Position numbers and translations under genes: made by a program
Shown here: positions 16,507 to 26,062 of the stretch, one piece after another
Numbering within the stretch: the stretch's first letter is position 1
Layout of the letters: every line of letters begins with the position of its first letter
NCBI RefSeq assembly: GCF_902499175.1
Contig: NZ_CABVQC010000019.1
Span: forward strand, 1-64,000
From: Burkholderia aenigmatica
GTDB lineage: Bacteria > Pseudomonadota > Gammaproteobacteria > Burkholderiales > Burkholderiaceae
Direction: 5' to 3'
Length of the DNA: 64,000 bases
The notes under the pieces: model-generated
Database searches by the model: none
What the model was told of the DNA's origin: nothing
What the model saw: the letters and a program-made list of their open reading frames with translations, nothing else

Positions 16507-17218
16507 GCCCAACATCGCGCAGCAGTTCGCGTAGTTGCTGCGTTGTGTCGACGAGATGCTGCGCTTGCCAGTCGGATGGCGCGGCGCCGTCGCCGCAGTA
16601 GCCGTACGCGGCCGCGACCGTCGCCATGCCGGCGGCGCTGCCGGCCTGAATGTCGCGCAGGTCGTCGCCGACGTAGACGATGCGCGCAGGCGCGAGCGTC
16701 AACTGGTCGGCCGCATGCAGCAGCGGGGCCGGGTGCGGCTTCGGGTGCGGCGTTGTGTCGCCCCCGACGACGCAGGCGGCGCGCGGCGCGAGACCGAGCA
16801 GGTCGACGAGCGGCGCCGTGAGCCGCATCGCCTTGTTCGTGACGATGCCCCAGCGCACGCCACGCGCGTCGAGCTCGTCGAGCACGTCGCCGATGCCCGG
16901 GAACAGCGTCGTATGCACGCACAGATCCGTCGCGTAGTTGGCCAGGAACTCGTCGCGCATCGCTTCGTAGCCGGGCGTGTGCGGATCAATGCCGAACGCG
17001 CCGCCGAGCAGGCCGCGTGCGCCGGCTGAGGCCAGCGGCCGCAGCACGTCGAGCGGTGTTTCGGGCAGGTCGCGCACGCGTTGCATCTTGTTGACGGCAG
17101 CCGCGAGATCGGGCGCCGTGTCGGCGAGCGTGCCGTCCAGGTCGAACAGCACGGCATCACAGTGCAGCAGGCGCGGTTCGTCGAGTGCAGCCCGCGCGGT
17201 CGAGAGAGGAGTTGTCAT
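16502..17218 (-). CDS. gph: Phosphoglycolate phosphatase (HAD superfamily)
   Basis: 238 residues from ATG 17218. HAD motifs: FDLDGTLADT (motif I, nucleophile Asp and acid/base Asp, about residues 27-36), VTNKA (motif II), Lys in HPKPHP (motif III) and VGDDLRDIQAG (motif IV). It dephosphorylates 2-phosphoglycolate formed during DNA 3'-phosphoglycolate repair or metabolism. It lies 13 nt downstream of ubiG, as in many beta-proteobacteria, so the two are probably cotranscribed; the older ubiG-gph pairing is also common in gamma-proteobacteria. Confidence 0.92.
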   Translation of the reverse strand: MTTPLSTARAALDEPRLLHCDAVLFDLDGTLADTAPDLAAAVNKMQRVRDLPETPLDVLRPLASAGARGLLGGAFGIDPHTPGYEAMRDEFLANYATDLCVHTTLFPGIGDVLDELDARGVRWGIVTNKAMRLTAPLVDLLGLAPRAACVVGGDTTPHPKPHPAPLLHAADQLTLAPARIVYVGDDLRDIQAGSAAGMATVAAAYGYCGDGAAPSDWQAQHLVDTTQQLRELLRDVGL

Positions 17219-17231
17219 GCCGGTTGGAAGG

Positions 17232-17930
17232 TCACGCGCCGCGGCGGCACGCGACGAGGTAGTTGATGTCGGCGTCGTTCGACAGCGCGAAGCGCTTGCC
17301 GATCGGGTGATACGTGATGCCCTTGATCTCCACGATGTGCAGATCCGTCGCGCGTATGAAGCCGGCCAGTTCCGACGGGCGGATGAAGCGCGCGTAGTCG
17401 TGCGTGCCCTTGGGCAGCATTTGCGCGACGTACTCCGCGCCAATCACGGCGAACAGGTAGGCCTTCAAGTTGCGGTTCAGCGTCGAGAAAAACACCCAGC
17501 CACCCGGTTTCACGAGCGTCGCGCACGCGGCGACGATATCGCCGGGCGAAGGTACGTGCTCGAGCATCTCCATGCACGTGACGACATCGTAGGAGCCCGG
17601 TTCGCGCGCGGCGATCGCTTCGGCGGCGATGGCCTCGTAATCGACCGTGATGCCGCTTTCGAGGCTGTGCAGGTCGGCGACGCCAAGCGCTTCAGTCGAC
17701 AAGTCGATGCCTTTCACTTGTGCGCCGAGTCCGGCCATCGATTCGGACAGGATGCCGCCGCCGCAACCGATGTCGAGTGCGCGCTTGCCGGCGAGGTGCG
17801 CATGCGCATCGATCCATCCGAGCCGGACCGGGTTCAGGTCGTGCAGCGGCTTGAATTCGGCATTCGGATCCCACCACCGATGGGCGAGGTCGCTGAATTT
17901 CTGGAGTTCGTGCGGATCGGCGTTGGTCAT
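17232..17930 (-). CDS. ubiG: Ubiquinone biosynthesis O-methyltransferase
   Basis: 232 residues. SAM-binding motif [12 protein letters not shown] (about 51-62), motif with CMEMLEHVP, and [14 protein letters not shown] are those of UbiG, which methylates two hydroxyls of the ubiquinone head group using S-adenosylmethionine at the inner membrane. The N terminus ([16 protein letters not shown]) is also characteristic. First gene of ubiG-gph, separated from ompA by a terminator. Confidence 0.96.
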   Translation of the reverse strand: MTNADPHELQKFSDLAHRWWDPNAEFKPLHDLNPVRLGWIDAHAHLAGKRALDIGCGGGILSESMAGLGAQVKGIDLSTEALGVADLHSLESGITVDYEAIAAEAIAAREPGSYDVVTCMEMLEHVPSPGDIVAACATLVKPGGWVFFSTLNRNLKAYLFAVIGAEYVAQMLPKGTHDYARFIRPSELAGFIRATDLHIVEIKGITYHPIGKRFALSNDADINYLVACRRGA

Positions 17931-18033
17931 GTCGGCAAACGGGCTACGGGAGGAGGGCGGTGCTGCGGTTCGTCAGCCCCGAGTATATAAGAAGCGGACG
18001 AGCGGCGAAGCGACGAGCGCCTGGGCGGGCGTC

Positions 18034-18063
18034 AAAGAAAAAGCCCCGCCGGGGCGGGGCTTT
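18034..18063 (-). terminator. Intrinsic terminator after the OmpA-family gene
   Basis: Minus-strand stem AAGCCCCGCC / GGCGGGGCTT with T5, 22 nt after the stop codon at 18085. Confidence 0.9.
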
Positions 18064-18084
18064 GAAGCAGTCGAAAACCGCGGC

Positions 18085-18753
18085 TTAGTTTGCCGGAACG
18101 GTCGTCTTCTGCACTTGCTGCGTACCAACCACTTCGACTTCCACGCGGCGATCCGGTGCGAGGCAGGCGATGAGTTGCTTGCGGTTCTTCTGGTTGCAGC
18201 CAGTCGTAACCGGGTTGCGCTTGCCCTTGCCTTCCGTGTAGATCTTGTTGGCCGGCACACCCTTGCTGACCAGGTACGACTTCACGGCTTGCGCACGGCG
18301 CAGCGACAGACGGTCGTTGTACTTGTCCGAACCGATGCGGTCCGTGTAGCCCGTTGCGACGACCACTTCCGTGTTCATGCCTTCGATCTTCGAAGCCAGT
18401 TCGTCCAGCTTTTGCTTGCCCAGCGGCTTGAGCGTTGCCTTGTCGAAGTCGAACAGTGCGTCAGCTTGATACGTGATCTTCTGGCTCGTGATTGCCGGAG
18501 CGACCGGAGCGACCGGCGGCTGCGGTGCCTGGGCGACCAGTGCGCCATCGCACTTCGCGTTGGCGGTGGCCGGCGTCCAGAACGCATCGCGCCAGCAGAG
18601 CTCGTTCGTGCCGTTCATCCACACCCATTCGCCCGTGCCGTTGACCCAGTTGTCATTGACGGCTTGACGCGACGCCGGCACCGACTGTGCCGAAGCGGAT
18701 GCAGCCATAACTGCGGTAGCTGCAATGAACGCGAGCTTTGAAAGTTTATTCAT
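18085..18753 (-). CDS. ompA: OmpA-family outer membrane/peptidoglycan-binding protein
   Basis: 222 residues: signal peptide (MNKLSKLAFIAATAVMAASASA), a short 65-residue N-terminal region with two cysteines (ELCWRDAFW, NAKCDGA), a Pro-rich hinge (APQPPVAPVAPAI) and a C-terminal OmpA domain from about residue 95 (LFDFDKATL, TGYTDRIGS, LSLRRAQAVKSYL) that binds diaminopimelate in peptidoglycan. A second cysteine pair (GCNQ, IACLAPDRRVEVEV) is typical. It lacks the eight-strand beta-barrel of E. coli OmpA, so anchoring may be by other means. GAGGAG precedes the start. The codon choice (AAC, GTT, CGT preference) looks highly expressed. Confidence 0.92.
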   Translation of the reverse strand: MNKLSKLAFIAATAVMAASASAQSVPASRQAVNDNWVNGTGEWVWMNGTNELCWRDAFWTPATANAKCDGALVAQAPQPPVAPVAPAITSQKITYQADALFDFDKATLKPLGKQKLDELASKIEGMNTEVVVATGYTDRIGSDKYNDRLSLRRAQAVKSYLVSKGVPANKIYTEGKGKRNPVTTGCNQKNRKQLIACLAPDRRVEVEVVGTQQVQKTTVPAN

Positions 18754-19295
18754 ATTTCTCCTCTCGAAATTGAGATTACCGCAGGTTTACTGCGAGCCTG
18801 TTGACGGTGACAAGTCATACATTGCTCGAAGTATAACATTGGTGCGGCACAAAAAACGCGGCGCCGCCTCTGTGTAGACTTCGAGCAGCGTCTAACTTTC
18901 AGTGCGTTGGCATTTTGCCATATCGTTCCCTTCCTACGAAAAAAAATCCTCCCCACCCCAAGATCGCTTCAACTTTGTGGTGCATGCGCAACACTGGCCT
19001 GCCGTAACTTTTAGAGATTGTCAAGAGTGTGGCGGCGAAATTGCGCCGGTGAATGCAGTTGTTTACTCGTGCGCGAAAAACAAGCGATGTTGCAATCGTC
19101 TGTGATGTCGAGTCGGGCGTGATTGCGGTGTGCAATTCCGGCCGATTCGCTGGTGCTGCGATTTTTGCTATTTATATATAGAGGGGGCGGCGAATTGGCG
19201 GCTGATGGGCGCATGTTAGAATCTCGCGTTGCGTTGCGCATGCAGCGCCCACGCGAAAGGCGTTCGCCGTCTTCGCTCCGAAACGATACGGATAC
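18754..19295. other. 542-bp control region between divergent ompA and gyrA
   Basis: AT-richer than its surroundings. It contains a TATACT candidate -10 for ompA near 18831-18836 (minus strand) and the gyrA promoter at 19195-19222. A long A tract (18938-18946) and TATATATA (19172-19180) suggest curved DNA. No ORF is convincing. Confidence 0.55.
19195..19222 (+). promoter_or_regulatory. Candidate sigma-70 promoter of gyrA
   Basis: TTGGCG (19195-19200), 16-nt spacer, TAGAAT (19217-19222); start of transcription would be about 65 nt before the gyrA ATG. Confidence 0.6.
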
Positions 19296-21899
19296 ATGGA
19301 TCAATTCGCCAAAGAGACCCTGCCCACCTCCCTAGAGGAGGAAATGCGCCGTTCGTATCTCGATTACGCGATGAGCGTGATCGTCGGACGTGCCCTCCCG
19401 GATGTCCGCGATGGCCTGAAGCCCGTGCACCGGCGCGTGTTGTTCGCGATGCACGAACTGAACAACGACTGGAACCGCGCGTACAAGAAGTCGGCGCGTA
19501 TCGTCGGTGACGTGATCGGTAAGTACCACCCTCACGGCGACACCGCGGTCTACGACACGATCGTGCGGATGGCGCAGGACTTCTCGCTGCGCTACATGCT
19601 GATCGACGGGCAGGGCAACTTCGGCTCGATCGACGGCGACAATGCCGCGGCGATGCGTTACACCGAAATTCGCATGGCGAAGATCGGTCACGAGCTGCTC
19701 GCCGACATCGACAAGGAAACGGTCGATTTCGAGCCGAACTACGACGGCAACGAAATGCAGCCGTCGGTCCTGCCGTCGCGCATCCCGAACCTGCTGATCA
19801 ACGGCTCGTCGGGTATCGCGGTCGGTATGGCGACCAACATTCCGCCGCACAACCTGAACGAAGTCGTCGACGCGTGCCAGCACCTGCTGGGCAACCCGGA
19901 AGCGACGATCGACGAACTGATCGAGATCATCCCGGCGCCGGATTTCCCGACGGCCGGCATCATCTACGGCGTCGCCGGCGTGCGCGATGGCTACCGCACC
20001 GGGCGAGGTCGCGTCGTGATGCGCGCGGCCACGCACTTCGAGGAGATCGACCGCGGCCAGCGGATGGCGATCATCGTCGACGAGCTGCCGTACCAGGTGA
20101 ACAAGCGGTCGCTGCTCGAGCGGATCGCCGAGCTCGTCAACGAGAAGAAGCTCGAAGGCATCTCCGACATCCGGGACGAGTCCGACAAGAGCGGCATGCG
20201 TGTCGTGATCGAGCTCAAGCGCGGCGAAGTGCCGGAAGTGGTGCTGAACAACCTGTATAAGGCGACCCAGCTCCAGGACACGTTCGGCATGAACATGGTC
20301 GCGCTCGTCGACGGCCAGCCGAAGCTGCTGAACCTGAAGGAAATCCTGCAGTGCTTCCTGTCGCATCGACGCGAAGTGCTGACTCGCCGCACGATCTACG
20401 AACTGCGCAAGGCCCGTGAACGCGGCCACGTGCTCGAAGGTCTCGCGGTCGCGCTCGCGAACATCGACGAGTTCATCGCGATCATCAAGGCCGCGCCGAC
20501 GCCGCCGATCGCGAAGGCGGAGTTGATGGCGAAGCCGTGGGATTCGTCGCTCGTGCGCGAGATGCTCACGCGCGCCGAGAGCGAGAACGCGGCGGCCGGC
20601 GGCCGTTCCGCGTACCGTCCGGAAGGCCTGAACCCGGCGTTCGGCATGCAGGTCGACGGGCTGTACCGCCTGTCCGACACGCAGGCCCAGGAAATCCTGC
20701 AGATGCGTCTGCAGCGCCTGACCGGCCTCGAGCAGGACAAGATCATCGGCGAGTACCGCGAAGTGATGGCGCAGATCGCCGACCTGCTGGACATCCTCGC
20801 GCGCCCCGAGCGGATCACGACGATGATCGGCGAGGAGCTGACCTCGGTGAAGGCCGAGTTCGGCGACGCGCGCCGCTCGAAGATCGAGCTGAACGCGACC
20901 GAGCTGAACACCGAAGATCTGATCACGCCGCAGGACATGGTCGTCACGATGTCGCATGCGGGCTACGTGAAGTCGCAGCCGCTGTCCGAGTACCGTGCGC
21001 AGAAGCGCGGCGGTCGCGGCAAGCAGGCGACGCAGATGAAGGAAGACGACTGGATCGAGACGCTGTTCATCGCGAACACGCACGACTACATCCTGTGCTT
21101 CTCGAACCGCGGCCGCGTGTACTGGGTCAAGGTCTATGAAGTGCCGCAGGGCTCGCGCAACTCGCGCGGCCGCCCGATCGTCAACATGTTCCCGCTGCAG
21201 GAAGGCGAGAAGATCAACGTCGTGCTGCCGGTCAAGGAATTCTCGGCCGACAAGTTCATCTTCATGGCGACGTCGCTCGGCACCGTGAAGAAGACGCCGC
21301 TCGAGGCGTTCAGCCGTCCGATGAAGAAGGGCATCATCGCGGTCGGCCTCGACGAAGGCGACTACCTGATCGGTGCGTCGATCACCGACGGCGCGCACGA
21401 CGTGATGCTGTTCTCGGACTCCGGCAAGGCCGTGCGCTTCGACGAGAACGACGTGCGTCCGATGGGCCGCGAGGCGCGCGGCGTGCGCGGCATGCAGCTT
21501 GAGGACGGGCAGCAGGTTATCGCGCTGCTGGTCGCCGGCAGCGAAGAGCAGACGGTGCTCACCGCGACCGAGAACGGCTACGGCAAGCGCACGCCGATCA
21601 CCGAGTACACGCGTCACGGCCGCGGCACGAAGGGTATGATCGCGATCCAGACGTCCGAGCGCAACGGCAAGGTCGTGGCCGCAACGCTCGTCGATGCCGA
21701 AGATCAGATCATGCTGATCACGACGGCCGGTGTGTTGATTCGCACCCGTGTCTCGGAGATTCGCGAGATGGGGCGTGCCACGCAAGGTGTTACACTCATC
21801 AGTCTCGATGAGGGTACCAAGCTCTCTGGCCTGCAGCAGATCGCGGAGGCCGAGGAGGGTGACGGCGAGGCCGACGAGGCGTCGGACGGCGAAGCCTGA
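19296..21899 (+). CDS. gyrA: DNA gyrase subunit A
   Basis: 867 residues, normal length. The N-terminal breakage-reunion domain has catalytic Tyr122 in RYTEIRM. The quinolone-resistance region reads [12 protein letters not shown], giving Thr83 and Asp87, the wild-type residues expected for Burkholderia, so no common fluoroquinolone-resistance substitution at these two sites. The C-terminal beta-pinwheel contains the GyrA box as QKRGGRGKQ, needed for DNA wrapping. The tail is acidic ([17 protein letters not shown]). Together with GyrB (not in this window) it introduces negative supercoils. Stands at the head of a long co-directional gene run but has its own promoter. Confidence 0.98.
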   Translation: MDQFAKETLPTSLEEEMRRSYLDYAMSVIVGRALPDVRDGLKPVHRRVLFAMHELNNDWNRAYKKSARIVGDVIGKYHPHGDTAVYDTIVRMAQDFSLRYMLIDGQGNFGSIDGDNAAAMRYTEIRMAKIGHELLADIDKETVDFEPNYDGNEMQPSVLPSRIPNLLINGSSGIAVGMATNIPPHNLNEVVDACQHLLGNPEATIDELIEIIPAPDFPTAGIIYGVAGVRDGYRTGRGRVVMRAATHFEEIDRGQRMAIIVDELPYQVNKRSLLERIAELVNEKKLEGISDIRDESDKSGMRVVIELKRGEVPEVVLNNLYKATQLQDTFGMNMVALVDGQPKLLNLKEILQCFLSHRREVLTRRTIYELRKARERGHVLEGLAVALANIDEFIAIIKAAPTPPIAKAELMAKPWDSSLVREMLTRAESENAAAGGRSAYRPEGLNPAFGMQVDGLYRLSDTQAQEILQMRLQRLTGLEQDKIIGEYREVMAQIADLLDILARPERITTMIGEELTSVKAEFGDARRSKIELNATELNTEDLITPQDMVVTMSHAGYVKSQPLSEYRAQKRGGRGKQATQMKEDDWIETLFIANTHDYILCFSNRGRVYWVKVYEVPQGSRNSRGRPIVNMFPLQEGEKINVVLPVKEFSADKFIFMATSLGTVKKTPLEAFSRPMKKGIIAVGLDEGDYLIGASITDGAHDVMLFSDSGKAVRFDENDVRPMGREARGVRGMQLEDGQQVIALLVAGSEEQTVLTATENGYGKRTPITEYTRHGRGTKGMIAIQTSERNGKVVAATLVDAEDQIMLITTAGVLIRTRVSEIREMGRATQGVTLISLDEGTKLSGLQQIAEAEEGDGEADEASDGEA

Positions 21900-21982
21900 A
21901 GAACGGATGAGACTCTAGCCGCCGCGGGCGCGAAGCGCCGCGGCCGGCGAGCAACCATTCATATTTCCAAAAGGGAGTGATG

Positions 21983-22582
21983 ATGCAAAAGCAATTCAAG
22001 CAACTGGTTCTGCTGGCTGCACTGGTGCCGACGTTCGCGATGGCGCAAGCGCTGTCGAATTCCGCACCGGCAGCTCCGGCAGCAGCTGCGCCGATCGACG
22101 CCGACAAGAAGGCAGCGATCAAGGATCTGCTCGACGCGATCGACGCGCCGAAGCTCGTGTCGGCAATCGGCAACAGCGCCGAAATGCAGGCCAAGCAACT
22201 CGTCCCGGCGATCCTGTCGGACGCGCTGTCGGAAAACAAGACGCTGAACGACAAGCAGAAGCAGGCTGCCGTTCCGACGCTGCAAAAGAACGCGGTGCCG
22301 AAGCTGGTTGACGGCGCAGGCAAGGTGTTCGGCACGCAACAGTTCCAGAACGACGCAATGTCGGCTCAGTACGACGCCTACGCGAAGTACTACAGCACGT
22401 CGGAGATCAAGGATCTGACGACGTTCTACAAGAGCCCGACGGGCCGCAAGTTCATCCAGGTTCAGGATCAGGTCGGTCGCGACGTGGTCAACGGCCTGAT
22501 GCAGAAGTACATGCCGCAAGCTATCCAGGCAACGCGCACGCAGGCTGACAAGGAAGTCGCAGCAGTCAAGCCGGGCAAGTAA
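21983..22582 (+). CDS. DUF2059 family exported protein
   Basis: 199 residues. Three consecutive in-frame starts (GTG 21977, ATG 21980, ATG 21983) exist; the last is chosen because GGGAG (21973-21977) is then 5 nt away. Signal peptide with cleavage after AMAQA/MA (about 20). Ala/Pro linker, then the DUF2059 helical domain (LTTFYKSPTGRKFIQVQDQV, about residues 140-160). The family is periplasmic and of unknown function. It sits between gyrA and serC, 83 nt after gyrA, in a place kept in many Burkholderiales. Confidence 0.88.
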   Translation: MQKQFKQLVLLAALVPTFAMAQALSNSAPAAPAAAAPIDADKKAAIKDLLDAIDAPKLVSAIGNSAEMQAKQLVPAILSDALSENKTLNDKQKQAAVPTLQKNAVPKLVDGAGKVFGTQQFQNDAMSAQYDAYAKYYSTSEIKDLTTFYKSPTGRKFIQVQDQVGRDVVNGLMQKYMPQAIQATRTQADKEVAAVKPGK

Positions 22583-22645
22583 AGCCGTCCGGGCACGCCC
22601 CCGGCCGTTCGGCCGGGTTTGGCGGGAGCCTGACGACAGTGCGAT

Positions 22646-22686
22646 AATGGCCGTTTGCGCGTGAGCGCAAGCGGCCATTTCTTTTC
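22646..22686 (+). terminator. Hairpin with T-rich tail between the DUF2059 gene and serC
   Basis: 14-base arms ATGGCCGTTTGCGC / GCGCAAGCGGCCAT (one mismatch), loop GTGA, then TTCTTTT. A weaker hairpin (CCCGGCC-GTTC-GGCCGGG-TTT) lies just before it at 22599-22620. Transcription of serC is therefore probably started anew downstream or attenuated here. Confidence 0.7.
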
Positions 22687-22737
22687 TGGCGCGTTCTGCC
22701 GGCAGCGAGCCGGTCGCGTCCCTCCGAGGTCTTCACG

Positions 22738-23820
22738 ATGCGCGTCTTTAATTTCTCTGCCGGCCCCGCGGCGATGCCCGAGGAAGTGCTGCGGCAAGCT
22801 GCCGACGAAATGCTCGACTGGCACGGCAGCGGCATGAGCGTGATGGAGATGAGCCATCGCGGCAAGGAATTCATGTCGATCCACGAGGCCGCGCTGACCG
22901 ACCTGCGCGACCTGCTCGGCGTGCCGGCCAGCCACCGGATCCTGTTCCTGCAGGGCGGCGGTATCGCGGAAAACGCGATCGTGCCGATGAACCTGCTCGG
23001 GTCGCGCAAGACGGCCGACTTCGTCGTCACGGGTTCGTGGTCGCAGAAGTCGTTCAGCGAAGCGAAGAAATACGGTACGCCACATCTCGCCGCGACCGGC
23101 AAGACGGAAGACGGCTTCACGCGTGCGCCCGCGCGCGCCGAATGGCAGCTGTCGGACGATCCGGCCTACGTGCATCTGTGCACCAACGAGACGATCGACG
23201 GCGTCGAGACGTTCGAGATTCCCGATCTCGGCGACGTGCCGCTGGTCGCGGATGTCTCGTCGCACATCCTGTCGCGTCCGATGGACGTCGCGAAGTACGG
23301 CGTGCTGTTCGGCGGCGCGCAGAAGAACATCGGGATGGCCGGCGTGACGCTCGTGATCGTGCGCGAGGATCTGCTCGACCGCGCGCTGTCGATCTGTCCG
23401 TCCGCGTTCGAATGGAAGACCATCGCCGCGAACAACTCGCTGTACAACACGCCGCCCACCTACGCGATCTACATCGCGGGCCTGGTATTCCAGTGGCTGA
23501 AGCGGCAGGGCGGTCTCGAAGCGATCGAGGCCCGCAATATCGAGAAGGCGAAGCTGCTCTACGACACGATCGATTCGAGCAGTTTCTATCTGAACAAGGT
23601 CGAGCCGGCAGCACGTTCGCGGATGAACGTGCCGTTTTTCCTGGCCGACGAAACGCGCAATGAAGACTTCCTCGCCGGCGCAAAGGCGCGCGGGCTGCTG
23701 CAGCTGAAGGGCCACAAGTCCGTCGGCGGCATGCGGGCGTCGATCTACAACGCGGTGCCGCTCGAGGGCGTGAAAGCGCTCGTCGAGTACATGAAGGACT
23801 TCGAGCAGCGCGGCGCCTGA
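22738..23820 (+). CDS. serC: Phosphoserine aminotransferase
   Basis: 360 residues. PLP-dependent enzyme that converts 3-phosphohydroxypyruvate and glutamate to 3-phosphoserine (serine pathway) and acts in pyridoxine synthesis. Family signatures: [18 protein letters not shown] at the N terminus, [12 protein letters not shown], and the PLP lysine in [12 protein letters not shown] (about residue 198). The C-terminal [14 protein letters not shown] segment is typical. It heads the serC-pheA-tyrA-aroA-cmk-rpsA run, with 33 nt to pheA. Confidence 0.97.
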   Translation: MRVFNFSAGPAAMPEEVLRQAADEMLDWHGSGMSVMEMSHRGKEFMSIHEAALTDLRDLLGVPASHRILFLQGGGIAENAIVPMNLLGSRKTADFVVTGSWSQKSFSEAKKYGTPHLAATGKTEDGFTRAPARAEWQLSDDPAYVHLCTNETIDGVETFEIPDLGDVPLVADVSSHILSRPMDVAKYGVLFGGAQKNIGMAGVTLVIVREDLLDRALSICPSAFEWKTIAANNSLYNTPPTYAIYIAGLVFQWLKRQGGLEAIEARNIEKAKLLYDTIDSSSFYLNKVEPAARSRMNVPFFLADETRNEDFLAGAKARGLLQLKGHKSVGGMRASIYNAVPLEGVKALVEYMKDFEQRGA

Positions 23821-23853
23821 CGGCGGCGCTGTTCAAACAGCACGGCAAAACGC

Positions 23854-24936
23854 ATGGACGACGAACTGAATTCCCGCCTGAAACCGCTGCGCGATCGCAT
23901 CGACGCGATCGATGCGCAGCTGATCTCGCTCCTGAACCAGCGCGCTGCGGTGGCGCTGGAGGTGGGCGAGGTCAAGAAGCATTTCAACGCACCGGTGTTC
24001 CGGCCGGAGCGCGAGCTGCAGGTGATCGCGCGGCTGCAGGACATGAGCGCGGGGCCGCTCGCGAGCGAGCACATCAGCGCCATCTGGCGCGAGATCATGG
24101 CTGCGAGCCGAGCGCTCGAGCAGACGATCCACGTCGCGTTCCTCGGGCCGGTCGGCACGTACAGCGAGCAGGCGATGCTCGAGTATTTCGGCCAGTCGAT
24201 CGAAGGGCTGCCGTGCCCGTCGATCGACGAGGTGTTCCGTTCGGTCGAGGCCGGCGCGTCTGCGTTCGGCATCGCGCCGGTTGAGAATTCGACCGAAGGC
24301 GCCGTGTCACGCACGCTCGACCTGCTGCTGCAGACGCAACTGCTGATCAGCGGCGAGCTCGCGCTGCCGATCCACCACAACCTGCTGACGCAGAGCGGCA
24401 CGCTCGACGGTGTGAAGCGCGTCTGCGCGCATGCGCAGGCGCTCGCGCAATGCCAGCAGTGGCTCGCGGCGAATGCGCCGCAGCTCGAGCGGCAGGCGGT
24501 GGCGAGCAACGCGGAGGCCGCGCGTCTCGCGGCGGCCGATCCGACCGTCGCGGCGATCGCGGGCGACCGCGCGGCCGCACACTACGGCTTGCAGATCGCG
24601 TTCTCGCTGATCCAGGACGATCCGCACAACCGCACGCGCTTCGTCATCATCGGCAAGCAGCCGGCCGGCCAAAGCGGTCACGACCAGACGTCGCTGATCG
24701 TGTCGGTGAAGAACGAGCCGGGCGCCGTGTTCAAGCTGCTCGAGCCGCTCGCGCGGCACGGCGTGTCGATGACGCGCTTCGAGTCGCGCCCGGCGCGCGT
24801 CGGCACGTGGGAGTACTACTTCTACATCGACATCGAAGGGCACCGGGACGATGCGGCGGTGGCGGCCGCGCTCGCGGAACTCGGCCAGAAGGCTGCGTTC
24901 CTGAAGGTACTCGGTTCGTATCCGCGCGCACGCTGA
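23854..24936 (+). CDS. pheA: Bifunctional chorismate mutase / prephenate dehydratase (P-protein)
   Basis: 360 residues. N-terminal AroQ chorismate mutase (about 1-95; LKPLRDRIDAIDAQLISLLNQRA), central prephenate dehydratase (about 96-275; FLGPVGTYSEQAML, PVENSTEGAV, and TRFVIIG near the end), and a C-terminal ACT domain (about 280-355; GAVFKLLEPLARHGVSMTRFESRP) for feedback control by phenylalanine. It makes phenylpyruvate from chorismate. The SRP-type ESRPAR motif for Phe binding is intact. Confidence 0.97.
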   Translation: MDDELNSRLKPLRDRIDAIDAQLISLLNQRAAVALEVGEVKKHFNAPVFRPERELQVIARLQDMSAGPLASEHISAIWREIMAASRALEQTIHVAFLGPVGTYSEQAMLEYFGQSIEGLPCPSIDEVFRSVEAGASAFGIAPVENSTEGAVSRTLDLLLQTQLLISGELALPIHHNLLTQSGTLDGVKRVCAHAQALAQCQQWLAANAPQLERQAVASNAEAARLAAADPTVAAIAGDRAAAHYGLQIAFSLIQDDPHNRTRFVIIGKQPAGQSGHDQTSLIVSVKNEPGAVFKLLEPLARHGVSMTRFESRPARVGTWEYYFYIDIEGHRDDAAVAAALAELGQKAAFLKVLGSYPRAR

Positions 24937-25122
24937 TGCGCGGCGGCCCGTCGCCTGTTCGAGCAGGCGTTGCGGCCAGGCGGGCAGGGCAGGCCGGTCG
25001 GTGCTGCCGAAGGCGGGTTCGGGCGGTGTCCGGCGCAGCTTGCGCCGGATGCGAGCCCGTTGCCCGGAATCTGGAATTCCGCGTGTGGGGTGTCGCCCTG
25101 CGCGCGTAACTTGGCTCTTGTC
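24937..25122. other. Untypical gap between pheA and tyrA
   Basis: 186 bp where related supraoperons carry hisC/hisHb. It holds two stable hairpins, CGCCTG-TTCGAG-CAGGCG (24952-24969) and CCGGCGCA-GCT-TGCGCCGG (25030-25048), and no recognisable piece of an aminotransferase. Reading frame 1 is open through it but the translation is Gly/Pro/Arg-rich and not coding-like. Confidence 0.55.
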
Positions 25123-26049
25123 GTGTCAGGCTTTGCATTCAACAAACTGGTCATCTTCGGCGTCGGCCTGATCGGCGGATCGCTGGCCCGCGCGCTGCGC
25201 GAGCGCGCGCCGGGCAGCGCGGGCGAGGTCGTCGGCGTGGGCCGTTCGCGTACGTCGGTCGAGCGCGCGCTCGCGCTCGGCGTGATCGACCGCGCGGCAG
25301 CGCTCGACGACGACGCGCAATTGCGCGACGCGCTGGCAGGCGCCGATCTCGTGCTGCTGGCGGCACCCGTCGCACAGACGGGCCCGTTGCTCGCGCGCAT
25401 CGCGCCGTGGCTTGAGGCGGCGACGATCGTCACCGATGCGGGTAGCACCAAGTCCGATGTCGTCGCGGCCGCGCGCGAAGCGCTCGGCGCGCGCATCGCG
25501 CAGTTCGTACCGGGGCATCCGATTGCCGGTCGCGAGTCGAGCGGCGTCGAGGCCGCGTTGCCGGATCTGTATGTCGGCCGCAACGTCGTGCTGTGCCCGC
25601 TGCCGGAGAACCTGCCCGAATCCGTCGCCCGGATCGACGCGATGTGGCGCGAAACCGGCGCCGACGTGCGCACGATGAGCACCGAGCAGCACGATCGCGT
25701 GTTTGCGTCGATCAGCCATCTGCCGCACGTGCTGTCGTTCGCGCTCGTCGAGCAGATCCTCGGTGAGGCCGACGCGGAACTGAAATTCTCGTACGCGGCG
25801 GGCGGCTTCCGCGATTTCACGCGCATCGCTGCGTCGAGCCCGGAGATGTGGCGCGACGTGTGTGTCGCGAACCGCGCGGCGCTGCTCGACGAACTCGATG
25901 GCTACACGCGCGTGCTCACACGGCTGCGCGCGGCGATCGACGCCGGCGACGGCGCGGCGCTCGAAGCCGTGTTCACGCGCTCGCGTGCCGCGCGCAAGGC
26001 ATGGCAGGAGCGCGGCGGTACGCCCGCTGCCGAACCGATCAAGAAATAA
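25123..26049 (+). CDS. tyrA: Prephenate dehydrogenase
   Basis: 308 residues from GTG 25123 ([15 protein letters not shown]); a TTG at 25111 is an alternative and neither has a good ribosome binding site. The N-terminal Rossmann motif [14 protein letters not shown] binds NAD(P)+; [11 protein letters not shown] and [16 protein letters not shown] are characteristic active-site stretches, and the helical C-terminal domain includes [11 protein letters not shown]. It oxidatively decarboxylates prephenate (or arogenate) on the way to tyrosine; which substrate is preferred cannot be told here. 13 nt before aroA. Confidence 0.95.
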   Translation: MSGFAFNKLVIFGVGLIGGSLARALRERAPGSAGEVVGVGRSRTSVERALALGVIDRAAALDDDAQLRDALAGADLVLLAAPVAQTGPLLARIAPWLEAATIVTDAGSTKSDVVAAAREALGARIAQFVPGHPIAGRESSGVEAALPDLYVGRNVVLCPLPENLPESVARIDAMWRETGADVRTMSTEQHDRVFASISHLPHVLSFALVEQILGEADAELKFSYAAGGFRDFTRIAASSPEMWRDVCVANRAALLDELDGYTRVLTRLRAAIDAGDGAALEAVFTRSRAARKAWQERGGTPAAEPIKK

Positions 26050-26062
26050 CAGGACGATTCCC

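Noticed and set aside
19543..19560. Quinolone-resistance mutation in GyrA (Thr rather than Ser at position 83)
   Set aside because: Thr83 is the expected wild-type residue in Burkholderia; Asp87 is also intact.
19332..21785. 817-codon minus-strand frame opposite gyrA
   Set aside because: Shadow of gyrA; composition (Arg, Asp, His, Val) is that of a reverse-complement reading of a GC-rich gene.
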